From NCBI GenBank assembly GCA_903837135.1, contig CAILTK010000089.1, positions 124,001 through 188,000 on the forward strand: a stretch of DNA of 64,000 nt, given 5' to 3'. This document shows, in pieces, positions 26,027 to 34,312 of this stretch. Numbering within the stretch: position 1 is the stretch's first letter; every line of letters starts with the position of its first letter. The notes beneath the pieces were generated by a model. That model did no database searches, was not told the DNA's origin, and worked only from the letters and a program-made list of their open reading frames with translations. The stretch comes from an uncultured Caulobacterales bacterium. Lineage in GTDB: Bacteria > Pseudomonadota > Alphaproteobacteria > Caulobacterales > Caulobacteraceae. The translations under genes and the position numbers were made by a program.

Positions 26027-27094
26027 TCACGCGCGCGTGGAGACGACGCCGCGGCGGATCTGGTCGAGCTCGATCGACTCGAACAGGGCCTGGAAGTTGC
26101 CGTTGCCGAAGCCGTCGTTGCCCTTGCGCTGGATGATCTCGAAGAAGATCGGGCCGAACACCGGCTCGGTGAAGATCTGCAGCAGGAGACCCTCGCCGTG
26201 GGCGTCGCCGTCGAGCAGGATGCGGTTCTTCTTCAGCCGCTCCACATCCTCGCCGTGGCCGGGCACGCGCGCATCGATCAACTCGTAGTAGGTGTCGATG
26301 GTGTCCTGCAGGACGACGCCGCGGGCGCGCAGTTTTTCGATGGTGTCGTAGATGTCGGGCGTGGTCAGGGCCAGGTGCTGGATGCCCTCGCCCTTGTACT
26401 GGCGCAGGAACTCCTCGATCTGGCTGTCGTCGTCCTGGCTCTCGTTGAGCGGGATGCGGATGGCGCGGTCCGGAGCGATCATCGCCTGGCTGAACAGGCC
26501 GGTGGCCTGGCCCTTGATGTCGAAGAACTTCTGCTCTTCGAAGCCGAAGATGTCGCGATAGAAGCTCGACCACGTCCGCATCTGGCCGCGGTGGACGTTG
26601 TGGGTCAGGTGGTCCAGCAGGTCGAGGCCGACCGAGTTTTTCGCTTCCGCCTCGGCCGCCCCGGGGACCGGCGTCCAGTCGGCGAAGGCGTCGTCCGGGC
26701 CCGACACCAGATAGAGCAGGCTGCCGCCGATGCCCTGCAGCACCCGCCCGCCGGGGCCCAGCAGCGAGCTCGCCGCGTCGGCCTTGGCCGCGCCCCGGGT
26801 GCGCGCCTCCTCGTACGCGGCCTCGACGTCGCCGACGACGAAGGCCATCCCGTTGGCGGAGGGACCGTGCGCGGTGCGGAACGCCAGCGCCTGACCGCTT
26901 GCCGCCTCGTTGACGACGAAGTTGATCCGGCCCTGCTTGAAGCGGGTGGCCGTCCCGTCCGGATGGACGCTGGCGGCGACGAAGCCCAGCTGTTCGAACT
27001 GAGCCTTCATCGCCAGCGGGTCCGGGCTGGTGAATTCCACGAAGGCGAAGCCGTCGAGGCCGAGGGGATTGGCGGTGTCGATCATGCGAGACAT
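26027..27094 (-). CDS. hppD: 4-hydroxyphenylpyruvate dioxygenase
   Basis: The 355-residue protein has the two-domain vicinal-oxygen-chelate fold. Iron ligands are visible as His in LLDHLTHNVHRG, His in GIQHLAL and Glu in FFEIIQR. The C-terminal GFGNGNFQALFESIE is the standard family end. It turns 4-hydroxyphenylpyruvate into homogentisate in tyrosine breakdown. The next pathway genes (hmgA, maiA, fahA) are not in the window. It diverges from an Lrp-type regulator across 85 bp. Confidence 0.95.
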   Translation of the reverse strand: MSRMIDTANPLGLDGFAFVEFTSPDPLAMKAQFEQLGFVAASVHPDGTATRFKQGRINFVVNEAASGQALAFRTAHGPSANGMAFVVGDVEAAYEEARTRGAAKADAASSLLGPGGRVLQGIGGSLLYLVSGPDDAFADWTPVPGAAEAEAKNSVGLDLLDHLTHNVHRGQMRTWSSFYRDIFGFEEQKFFDIKGQATGLFSQAMIAPDRAIRIPLNESQDDDSQIEEFLRQYKGEGIQHLALTTPDIYDTIEKLRARGVVLQDTIDTYYELIDARVPGHGEDVERLKKNRILLDGDAHGEGLLLQIFTEPVFGPIFFEIIQRKGNDGFGNGNFQALFESIELDQIRRGVVSTRA

Positions 27095-27128
27095 CTACGC
27101 GGCTCTGGGCGAAATAGGCTTTCAGACT

Positions 27129-27139
27129 TATCGTCGATA
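27129..27139. promoter_or_regulatory. inverted repeat in hppD-lrp gap, candidate operator
   Basis: TATCGTCGATA has perfect 5-bp arms around a central T and lies in the 85-bp gap between divergent hppD and the Lrp-type regulator. The size and position suit an Lrp/AsnC-type site. Function is inferred from position only. Confidence 0.35.
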
Positions 27140-27179
27140 CCGCTTATCCTGAGGGACGAATTCGGCATGGAGGCTGAAC

Positions 27180-27650
27180 ATGAAAGACATCGCTCAGCTT
27201 GACGGTATCGATCGTCGGATTCTGCGCGCGCTTCAGCAGGACGCCAGTCTCAGCCACGCCGCACTGGGCGAGCTGGTCGGCGCCTCGCAGGCCTCCTGCT
27301 GGCGGCGTATCCGGGCGCTCGAGGAGGCGGGTGTGCTCAAGCCTCCGGTCCGGCTGGTGTCGCCGGCCCACGTGGGGCGCGGCGTCAGCGTGATGCTGCA
27401 GGTGCGGCTGAAGTCGCACGCTCCGAGCGAGGTCGAAGCTTTCGAGGCCTTTCTGCGCGGACGGCCGGAGATCATGGAGTGCCACTCCATGTCCGGCGAC
27501 TGGGACTATCTGATGCGGATCGTGGTCGCCGACGTCAGCGACTACCAGCGATTCCTGATGGAGGAGATGCTGCGCTTGCCGAACGTGGCGGCCTCGACCT
27601 CCCACTTCGCCCTGAGCGAGGTGAAATACACCACCGCCCTGCCGGTGTGA
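27180..27650 (+). CDS. Lrp/AsnC-family transcriptional regulator
   Basis: The 156-residue protein has the AsnC-type HTH (LDGIDRRILRALQQDA, GASQASCWRRIRALEEAG) and a RAM domain with VMLQVRLKSH, ECHSMSGDWDYLMRIV and SHFALSEVKY. These regulators sense amino acids. Its divergence from hppD suggests control of tyrosine or phenylalanine breakdown. The ornithine cyclodeaminase-like gene follows by 46 bp and may be co-transcribed. Confidence 0.92.
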   Translation: MKDIAQLDGIDRRILRALQQDASLSHAALGELVGASQASCWRRIRALEEAGVLKPPVRLVSPAHVGRGVSVMLQVRLKSHAPSEVEAFEAFLRGRPEIMECHSMSGDWDYLMRIVVADVSDYQRFLMEEMLRLPNVAASTSHFALSEVKYTTALPV

Positions 27651-27696
27651 GGACGCGCGGGTTACTGTTGTGGACGAGACTGTTAAAGGGGATGGA

Positions 27697-28638
27697 ATGC
27701 GGATCATCGACGGGGCCGAGGTCAGGCGAAAGCTCACCTATGAACGCTGCATCCCTCTGGTGCGCGAGGCGATGATCGCCTTCTCCGCCGGACGCACCCA
27801 GCAGCTGCTGCGCTCGATCCTGCAGCTTGGCGAGGGACGGATGTTCGGCGTCATGCCGGGCGGCCTTGGCCCCGACCAGCCGTTCGGGGCCAAGCTGCTC
27901 GGCGTCTATCCCGACAGCCTCTCCACCGGTCGTCCCTCGCACCAGGGAGTGGTGGTGCTGTTCGACCCCGCAACCGGCGCGCCGGCCTGTGTCGCCGACG
28001 CCACCGAGGTCACGGCCATCCGCACCGCCGCCGCCAGCGCCGTGGCCACCGACGTGCTCGCCCGCGCCGACGCGCACCGGCTGGCCCTGCTCGGCTATGG
28101 CGAGCAGGCGGTCACCCACGCCCGGGCGATGACGCGCGTGCGCACCCTGTCGTCGATCACGGTGTGGGGGCGCTCGCCCGAACGCGCCGCGGCCTTCGCC
28201 GCCAGGATGTCGGCGGAGCTGGGCCTGCCGGTCGTCGCGGCGCCGAGCGCGGAGGCGGCCGTCGCGGAGGCGGACATCGTCTGCACCCTCACCGCTTCCG
28301 CCGAGCCGATCCTGGAGGGCCGCTCGGTGCGGCCGGGGACGCATGTGAACCTGGTCGGCTCGAGCTTCGCGGGGCCGGTGGAGGCTGACAACGACCTCGT
28401 GGTCCACAGCCGCTTCATCGCCGACAGCCGCGAAGGCGTGCTCGCCCAGGGCGCGGAGTTCCTGCGCGCCAAGGCGGCGGGGCTGATCGACGACAGCCAT
28501 CTGGTCGCCGAGATCGGCGAGGTGCTGGCCGGCACGGTCGAGGGCCGCCAGTCGCCTGAACAGGTCACCGTCTACAAATCCCTCGGCCACATCGTCCAGG
28601 ACCTCGCCGCCGTCGCCGCCCTGTGGCGGGAGGAGTAG
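27697..28638 (+). CDS. ornithine cyclodeaminase / mu-crystallin family protein
   Basis: The 313-residue protein has the family Rossmann domain: EVTAIRTAAASAVATD, LALLGYGEQAVTHARA (NAD-binding GxGxxA region) and ADIVCTLTASAEPIL. Such enzymes cyclise ornithine to proline or reduce imino acids and ketimines. The Lrp-family neighbour suggests an amino acid role, but the substrate cannot be read. ATG at 27697 has AAGGGGAT upstream and is preferred to the GTG at 27670. Confidence 0.88.
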   Translation: MRIIDGAEVRRKLTYERCIPLVREAMIAFSAGRTQQLLRSILQLGEGRMFGVMPGGLGPDQPFGAKLLGVYPDSLSTGRPSHQGVVVLFDPATGAPACVADATEVTAIRTAAASAVATDVLARADAHRLALLGYGEQAVTHARAMTRVRTLSSITVWGRSPERAAAFAARMSAELGLPVVAAPSAEAAVAEADIVCTLTASAEPILEGRSVRPGTHVNLVGSSFAGPVEADNDLVVHSRFIADSREGVLAQGAEFLRAKAAGLIDDSHLVAEIGEVLAGTVEGRQSPEQVTVYKSLGHIVQDLAAVAALWREE

Positions 28639-28740
28639 GCGGCGAGGTGGCTGCGTCGCCATCTTTACCGCTTTGCTCCCCGACACCACGTCGCGCGTTC
28701 AGCGGGGCGCCCCTGAACCCGCGGCACGAGGAACGCCCCT

Positions 28741-30183
28741 TTGCCCAAGGATGACGCCCCGCCGCAGAACGATCCGTCGGTCGCGGTCAAGCGGATGCTG
28801 CCCTGGCTGGTGGCGGTGGCCTTCTTCATGGAGTCGCTCGACACCACCATCCTGAACACGGCGACGCCGGTGATGTCGCACGCCCTCGGCGTCAGCGTGC
28901 TCAGCATGAAGTCGGTGCTGGCCAGCTACACCTTGAGCCTGGCGGTGTTCATCCCGATCAGCGGCTGGATGGCCGACCGGTTCGGCACCCGCCGGGTGTT
29001 CGCCGCGGCGATCGGCGTGTTCACCCTGGGATCGCTCTTGTGCGGCCTCGCCCCCGACATCCACCTGATGGTCGCCTGCCGTATCCTGCAGGGCCTTGGC
29101 GGCGCGATGATGGTGCCGGTGGGCCGGCTGACCCTGGTGCGCACCTTCCCGAAGTCCGAGCTCGTTCGGGCGATGAGCTTCGTCGCCATCCCCGGGCTGA
29201 TCGGGCCGATGCTGGGCCCGCTCGCGGGCGGCCTGATCGTCGGCTACCTGCACTGGCGGATGATCTTCTTCCTCAACATCCCGATCGGCGCCGCCGGCCT
29301 CGTCCTCGTCTACCTGCACCTGCCCGACTATCGCGGCGCGGCCAGCAAGCCGCTCGACCTGCTGGGCCTGATCCTGTTCGGCTCGGGGATCGCCCTGCTG
29401 TCCTATGTGCTGGAGATCTTCGGCGAGCACACCCTGCGCCCGGCCGAGGTGCTCGGCCTTCTGGCCCTCTCGCTGGTGCTGATCTTCGGCTACGGCCTGC
29501 ATGCGCTGAAGGCGCCCTATCCGCTGCTGCAGCTCGGCCTGTTCCGGATCCGCACCTTCGCGGCGGCGGTCAGCGGCAGCTTCGTCACCCGGCTCGGCAT
29601 CGGCGGGGCGCCGTTCCTGTTGCCGCTGCTCTACCAGGTCGGTCTCGGTCTCAGTCCGATCCAGTCTGGGCTCCTGATCATGCCGCAGGCGGCCGCGGCG
29701 ATGAGCACCAAGTTCCTGATGCCGACGCTGCTGGCGCGGCTCGGCTATCGCACCGTGCTGGTCTCCAACACCGTGATCCTCGGGCTGTTGCTGATGCTGT
29801 TCGCCACGATAGGGCCGGGGACGCCGATCTGGCTGATCGTGCTGCAGGCCCTCGCCTACGGCGCCCTGACCTCGACCCAGTACACCAGCATGAACACCCT
29901 GGTGTACGCCGACGTCCCTCAGCCCGACGCCAGCAGCGCCAGCTCCATCGCCAGCACCCTGCAGCAGCTGTCGATCAGCTTCGGCGTGGCCGCGGCGGGG
30001 CTGACCACGGTGTTCTTCGTGCCGCAGTCCGGGCGGCCCAGCACCGGCGCCATCACCGGCGGCCTGCACGAGGCCTTCCTGGTGCTCGGCGCCTTCACCA
30101 TGCTGTCGACCCTGGTGTTCGTCCGGCTGAAGCGAGACGACGGCGCCGACGAGACCCGGCAGAAGGACATCCACCTGGGTTAG
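28741..30183 (+). CDS. DHA2-family MFS efflux transporter
   Basis: The 480-residue protein has about 14 hydrophobic segments. It shows MESLDTTILNTATPVM (motif D1 of DHA2 drug exporters), WMADRFGTRRVF (motif A), and RILQGLGGAMMVPVGR (motif B). The family expels drugs or other amphipaths by proton antiport. It starts with TTG at 28741, eight bases after GAGGAA; the next in-frame ATG would remove the start of helix 1. No MarR/TetR repressor or EmrA partner is adjacent. Confidence 0.87.
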   Translation: MPKDDAPPQNDPSVAVKRMLPWLVAVAFFMESLDTTILNTATPVMSHALGVSVLSMKSVLASYTLSLAVFIPISGWMADRFGTRRVFAAAIGVFTLGSLLCGLAPDIHLMVACRILQGLGGAMMVPVGRLTLVRTFPKSELVRAMSFVAIPGLIGPMLGPLAGGLIVGYLHWRMIFFLNIPIGAAGLVLVYLHLPDYRGAASKPLDLLGLILFGSGIALLSYVLEIFGEHTLRPAEVLGLLALSLVLIFGYGLHALKAPYPLLQLGLFRIRTFAAAVSGSFVTRLGIGGAPFLLPLLYQVGLGLSPIQSGLLIMPQAAAAMSTKFLMPTLLARLGYRTVLVSNTVILGLLLMLFATIGPGTPIWLIVLQALAYGALTSTQYTSMNTLVYADVPQPDASSASSIASTLQQLSISFGVAAAGLTTVFFVPQSGRPSTGAITGGLHEAFLVLGAFTMLSTLVFVRLKRDDGADETRQKDIHLG

Positions 30184-30289
30184 GCGAGGCCGGCCGCTTG
30201 ATAGAAATGCTGGGCCTTGGACCGGTATATCTCGATTGCCGTGACAACCGCACTTCGATTTCGTCCCCAGAATTGCTGGGGACACTCCG

Positions 30290-31915
30290 ATGCCTGTTTC
30301 ATCTCGACGCCTGCTCGCCTTCGCCGCGACTTCGGCATTGGCCGGCCTGGGCGGCGCGCCGGCCTTCGCACAGGCGGCTGCGCCGCCGGCGGATCTGCAG
30401 GCGCAGGTGCGGCAGCTGACCGCCCTGGTGCAGTCCCTGGCCGAGAGGGACCAGGCGCAGATCCAGGCCCTGCAGGCTCAGGTCAAGCTGCTGCAGGCGC
30501 AGGTCGACGCCCAGAGCGCGGTCCAGACCACCGCTGTCCAGACGTCGGCGGCCCAGTCCGCCGCGCCGCGCGTGGCGCAGAACGCCGCCGGGCCGTTCAC
30601 GGTCGCCGGCGCCGGGCGGACCGCGGCAGACCCGCAGATCGCCACCCCGCGCGTCGAGCAGAACGCCACCCACCATTTCGTCCTGCGCAGCGATGACGGC
30701 CAGTACTCGATCGGCTTCGCCGGCGTGGTGCAGTTCGACGCCGGCGAATACCTCGGCTTCCGTCCCGCGTCCAAGGTGGTGGGGCCGCAGGCCTTGTCGG
30801 ACGGGATCAACGCCCGTCGCGCCCGCTTCGGCATTTCGGGGACCGCGGCCGGTGGGTGGAGCTACGCCTTCATCTACGACGGCGGCAACTCGCAGGACAC
30901 GGCGGCCAAGGGGATCGAGACGGCGCAGATCGTCTATGGCGGCATCAAGGGCGTCGCGCTCGAAGTCGGCTATTCCAACACCTTCTTCACCCTCGACCAG
31001 TCCACCAGCTCCAACGACACCCTGTTCCTCGAACGCGCCACGCCGTCCAACATCGCCACCAACTTCAACGCCGGCGACGCCCGCTCCAACGCCGGAGTGC
31101 GCTTCTTCGGCGATCGATACTGGGTCGGCGGCTATCTGACCGGGCCGGCCAGCGGCGACTCCCACACCACCACCGGCGAGCGGTTCGGCGCCTTCGAGCG
31201 TGCGGCCTTCCAGGTGCTGAAGGGCAAGGACTATTCGCTGCACCTCGGCGTCGGCTACGACCAGCTGATCCGGGCGCCGAACGCCGGCAATGGCACGCCC
31301 AACACCCTGTCGCTCAGCGACCAGCCCGAACTCAGGATCGACCCGACCACCTTCGCCAACACCGGCGCGCTCGGCACGGCCAAGAACCCCGTCACCGGGG
31401 GATCGGTGATCGACCTCGAAACCGCCGCCACCTGGAAGGGATGGATCTGGCAGGGCGAATATTATCACTACGAGGTCGATCGGCAGGGTCTTCGCCACAA
31501 CAGCTTCGACGGCGAATACGGCCAGATCGCCTACACCCTCACCGGCGAGACCCACCGCTACAATCCGCAGGCGGGCTCCTATTTCCGCATCTACCCGACC
31601 CACCCGTTCTCGTGGCGCGACGGCCAGTGGGGCGCCTGGGAGCTCGCCGCGCGCGTCAGCTACATCGACCTCAACAGCAACTTCCTGTCCGGCGCCTCGA
31701 TCGCCGCCCAGCCGGCGGCGATCGACGGCGGCAAGCAGCGCGCCTACACCCTGGGCCTGAACTGGTATCCCAACGACCTGATCCGGCTCGAGCTCGATTA
31801 CAACCACCTGGACTACGCCAAGTCGAACGGCGCGGCGGTGACCGGCGCCGCGCTCGGCGTCCCGGTGGGCGCGCGCTTCAACGCGGTATCCCTGCGCAGC
31901 CAGGTGGTGTTCTAG
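30290..31915 (+). CDS. OprP/OprO-like phosphate-selective porin
   Basis: The 541-residue protein has a signal peptide (RRLLAFAATSALAGLGGAPAFAQA) and then a heptad-like coiled coil (LQAQVRQLTALVQSLAERD to about residue 80, quoted as separate parts). The barrel follows, with INARRARFGISGTAAGGWSYAFIYDGGN, a mark of the OprP/porin_4-like family (parts: NARRARFGISG, YAFIYDGG), and ends RSQVVF with terminal Phe. It forms a trimeric outer-membrane channel for anions. The Pho dependence of OprP cannot be checked here. Confidence 0.88.
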   Translation: MPVSSRRLLAFAATSALAGLGGAPAFAQAAAPPADLQAQVRQLTALVQSLAERDQAQIQALQAQVKLLQAQVDAQSAVQTTAVQTSAAQSAAPRVAQNAAGPFTVAGAGRTAADPQIATPRVEQNATHHFVLRSDDGQYSIGFAGVVQFDAGEYLGFRPASKVVGPQALSDGINARRARFGISGTAAGGWSYAFIYDGGNSQDTAAKGIETAQIVYGGIKGVALEVGYSNTFFTLDQSTSSNDTLFLERATPSNIATNFNAGDARSNAGVRFFGDRYWVGGYLTGPASGDSHTTTGERFGAFERAAFQVLKGKDYSLHLGVGYDQLIRAPNAGNGTPNTLSLSDQPELRIDPTTFANTGALGTAKNPVTGGSVIDLETAATWKGWIWQGEYYHYEVDRQGLRHNSFDGEYGQIAYTLTGETHRYNPQAGSYFRIYPTHPFSWRDGQWGAWELAARVSYIDLNSNFLSGASIAAQPAAIDGGKQRAYTLGLNWYPNDLIRLELDYNHLDYAKSNGAAVTGAALGVPVGARFNAVSLRSQVVF

Positions 31916-31953
31916 AACCGCCCTTAAACGGAATCGTTCAGGGGCGGTTTGCT
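31916..31953 (+). terminator. probable terminator of the porin gene
   Basis: AACCGCCC pairs with GGGCGGTT across an 18-bp loop directly after the porin stop, followed by a short T-rich stretch. The T-run is weak, so termination may be partial. Confidence 0.5.
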
Positions 31954-31981
31954 CTAAAGTCTGAAGTTTGGAGCGCCGCTG

Positions 31982-32010
31982 GCGCGAAAACCGGTTCCCA
32001 CTTTTCGCGC
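31982..32010. repeat. dispersed GCGCGAAAACCGG-type repeat
   Basis: GCGCGAAAA and TTTTCGCGC flank CCGGTTCCCAC. This short inverted repeat resembles a common alphaproteobacterial intergenic element. It lies between the convergent porin and flavoprotein genes. Confidence 0.5.
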
Positions 32011-32043
32011 GGTCTCTGGGGGCGCGGCCCTACGCTGGGCCGG

Positions 32044-34116
32044 TCATAGAGGCCGGTCTCCGCGCCCGGCGTCCTCGTCGCCGACGCGCTCCAGCCAGGC
32101 CTCGCGCCAGAACAGCGGATTGGCGCGCGGGCAGTTGCGCGTGCAGCGGCCCTGGCAGTCGACGCCGTCGAGCGTCACGGTGGAGGTGAGCCGCACCATC
32201 CGGCCGGTCTCCTCGTGGATCATCCGATCGACCCGTCGCGCGACCGTGTGGATACGCCCCGCGTGCCCGGTCATCTCCGGTTCGAAGGTCATGCCGCGGT
32301 TGCGGCCATGGGCGTTCAGCGTGGCGGCGATACGCCGGGGGGGCTTGACCCGAACGATTTCGCCGGGCTCGAGGTCGAGCCGGTCGATGACCTTGCCGTT
32401 CCGGCCCTTGAGGCTGCCGATCTCGCCGCGGCCGATCAGCGCCAGCGCCTTGCGGGCGACGGTGCGGCCGACGATTTCGACCAGGCGCGGCGGCTCGAGT
32501 TCGCCCCGCCGCAGGTCGTCGGCCAGGGCGCGCAATCCCGGCGCCGGGCCGGTGACCTTGGCCAGGGCGGTGGATTGGCACAGATAAAGGTCGCCGTCGC
32601 GAACCGCAAAGCCGGCCAGCCGCCGCAGCGCCTCGGCCTCGGCTGCGGGATCCGGCGCGGGCCCGTCCTCGTCCTCGGGAGCCAGCCAGGCTTCGTTCCA
32701 GAACAGGGCGCAGCCGCGCTGACAGCCGTCGTGGGCGGTCCCGTCGCAGCGCGCGTCGTCGAGGAAGACGGTCAGGGGCAGGGCGCGCAGGCCCAGGCCC
32801 TCGACGCAGGTCTGGTCGGCGCGCCGGCGGACGGTCAGGATCTGGCCGATGAAGGGGATCATCTCCGGCATGAACGGCATGCCGCCGAGCCGGCCCGCCG
32901 GGTCGAGGGTCGAGAGGATCTCGACCGCACTCTTCACCCGCACGGCGTCGTGGCGCAGCGGTCCGGGCGGGGAGGCGGATGCGGGCCGGCTGCGGAGCAG
33001 GCGCCTGGCGTGGCGGGCCTGGCGGTACAGCCGCCAGGGCAGGGACGTCTCGACGGACGTTCGACGGATCCGTTCGGCGGCGGCGAGCGCCCGGCGGTCG
33101 ACCTCGGCCTTGGCGGCGTCGGTGTAGAAGCCGGCGATCACCGACGCCTCGATGTTCGGACGCTCGAGCCAGGCGGGAAGGCGAACCAGGAGCTGGCGAA
33201 TGTCGGTGAGCAGCCGGGTCACGCCGAAGGCGGTCGACGGGCAGGAGGTCTGGAAGGCGTCGCCGATCACCACCAGGCCGGGACGCTCTGGCCGCACCAG
33301 CCGGTGCAGATGGGTGACGCGGATGTCGGCGGGCCCCACCTCGCGGGCGCCCGCCAGGTGGCGCTTCAGGCCCGGCGCGATCTCCAGCAGCGCCTGCAGC
33401 GGCGCGCGTCGCGCGTGCCGGACCCAGGGATCGGAGGGATCGTGATAGGTGAACAGATTGACCCGCGTGGCCCCGTCCATCGGGAAGAAGCTGGCGTAGC
33501 CGACCCGGTCGCCGGCCCGCTCGCCGAAGTGGACCCGGTCGTTGAACGGCAGCGGGGCGCCGGCCGCGGTCACCAGGCTGAAGCCGACGCAGATCGAGTG
33601 CCCTTCGCGCAGGACCTGGCGCTCGAGCCCGAGGCGCGAGATCAGCGCCGGACTGGAGCCCGAGGCGATCACCGCCAGGCGCGCCCGGGCCAGCTCGCCG
33701 TCCGGTCCGATCAGCCGCTGCAGCCCGCCGTCCCCCGACACGTCGAGCACGCGATCCGCCACGAAGCGGACGCCGGGCGGCCAGGCGGCGCGCACGGCGT
33801 TGACCATCGCCTCATAGCGGAAGCCGTTCTTGTGCAGGCCGCCGTCCCCGGGAAAGGCGGCGTTGAGCACGTCGGCGACGCCGAGCGCCTCCAGGAGCGC
33901 GATCTGCGCGGGGCTGACCTTCTCGCAACGGAAATCGGTCCGGTGCTCTGGATGCAGGTCGACGATGACGACGCTCACGCCGCGCCGCGCCAGAATCAGC
34001 GCCAGAAGCGAACCGCACAGGCCGGCGCCGACGATGCCCACGTCGGCCACGGGCGGCCGCGCCGCCACGCCTTGGCGATGCGCCGCATTCCCATCGATGA
34101 CCGCCGTGTTCGCCAT
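32044..34116 (-). CDS. FAD-dependent oxidoreductase fused to a duplicated Cys-motif domain
   Basis: The 690-residue protein begins (from ATG 34116, with GGAGGAG upstream) with a Rossmann FAD domain: DVGIVGAGLCGSLLALILA at about residues 25-45 and VVIGDAFQTSCPSTAFG near 285, as in p-hydroxybenzoate-hydroxylase-like flavoproteins. From about residue 390 it changes. Two related units (about 392-478 and 588-675) each carry VRVK, a G-M-x-F-x-P-E-M stretch, a C-x-G core and an ending FWNEAWL or FWREAWL. Between them is a linker with YLCQSTALAKVTGPAPG. I know this C-terminal unit only from hypothetical proteins. The reaction is unknown. Confidence 0.7.
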   Translation of the reverse strand: MANTAVIDGNAAHRQGVAARPPVADVGIVGAGLCGSLLALILARRGVSVVIVDLHPEHRTDFRCEKVSPAQIALLEALGVADVLNAAFPGDGGLHKNGFRYEAMVNAVRAAWPPGVRFVADRVLDVSGDGGLQRLIGPDGELARARLAVIASGSSPALISRLGLERQVLREGHSICVGFSLVTAAGAPLPFNDRVHFGERAGDRVGYASFFPMDGATRVNLFTYHDPSDPWVRHARRAPLQALLEIAPGLKRHLAGAREVGPADIRVTHLHRLVRPERPGLVVIGDAFQTSCPSTAFGVTRLLTDIRQLLVRLPAWLERPNIEASVIAGFYTDAAKAEVDRRALAAAERIRRTSVETSLPWRLYRQARHARRLLRSRPASASPPGPLRHDAVRVKSAVEILSTLDPAGRLGGMPFMPEMIPFIGQILTVRRRADQTCVEGLGLRALPLTVFLDDARCDGTAHDGCQRGCALFWNEAWLAPEDEDGPAPDPAAEAEALRRLAGFAVRDGDLYLCQSTALAKVTGPAPGLRALADDLRRGELEPPRLVEIVGRTVARKALALIGRGEIGSLKGRNGKVIDRLDLEPGEIVRVKPPRRIAATLNAHGRNRGMTFEPEMTGHAGRIHTVARRVDRMIHEETGRMVRLTSTVTLDGVDCQGRCTRNCPRANPLFWREAWLERVGDEDAGRGDRPL

Positions 34117-34248
34117 GGACTCCTCCGGATCGCGCCAGTTCGGGACGCGAAGCTGCCGTGGGGGTCGCAATCGCAAGCGCCGGGCCAAGCCACCGGCCCG
34201 GCGAGGGGCCTGGGCCAGACATCACGGAGAAGGGCGCGTCGCTATGAA

Positions 34249-34280
34249 CCGCTCATCCCGGCGAATGCCGGGATGAGCGG
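34249..34280. repeat. REP-like palindrome
   Basis: CCGCTCATCCCGGC and GCCGGGATGAGCGG form a perfect 14-bp stem around GAAT. It sits in the 196-bp gap between the flavoprotein and S9 peptidase genes. It is the same element as in btuB at 21869, and a degenerate copy lies at 36585. Confidence 0.7.
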
Positions 34281-34312
34281 AAGAAGAGAGTCACATCCAG
34301 GAGCGATCGGTC

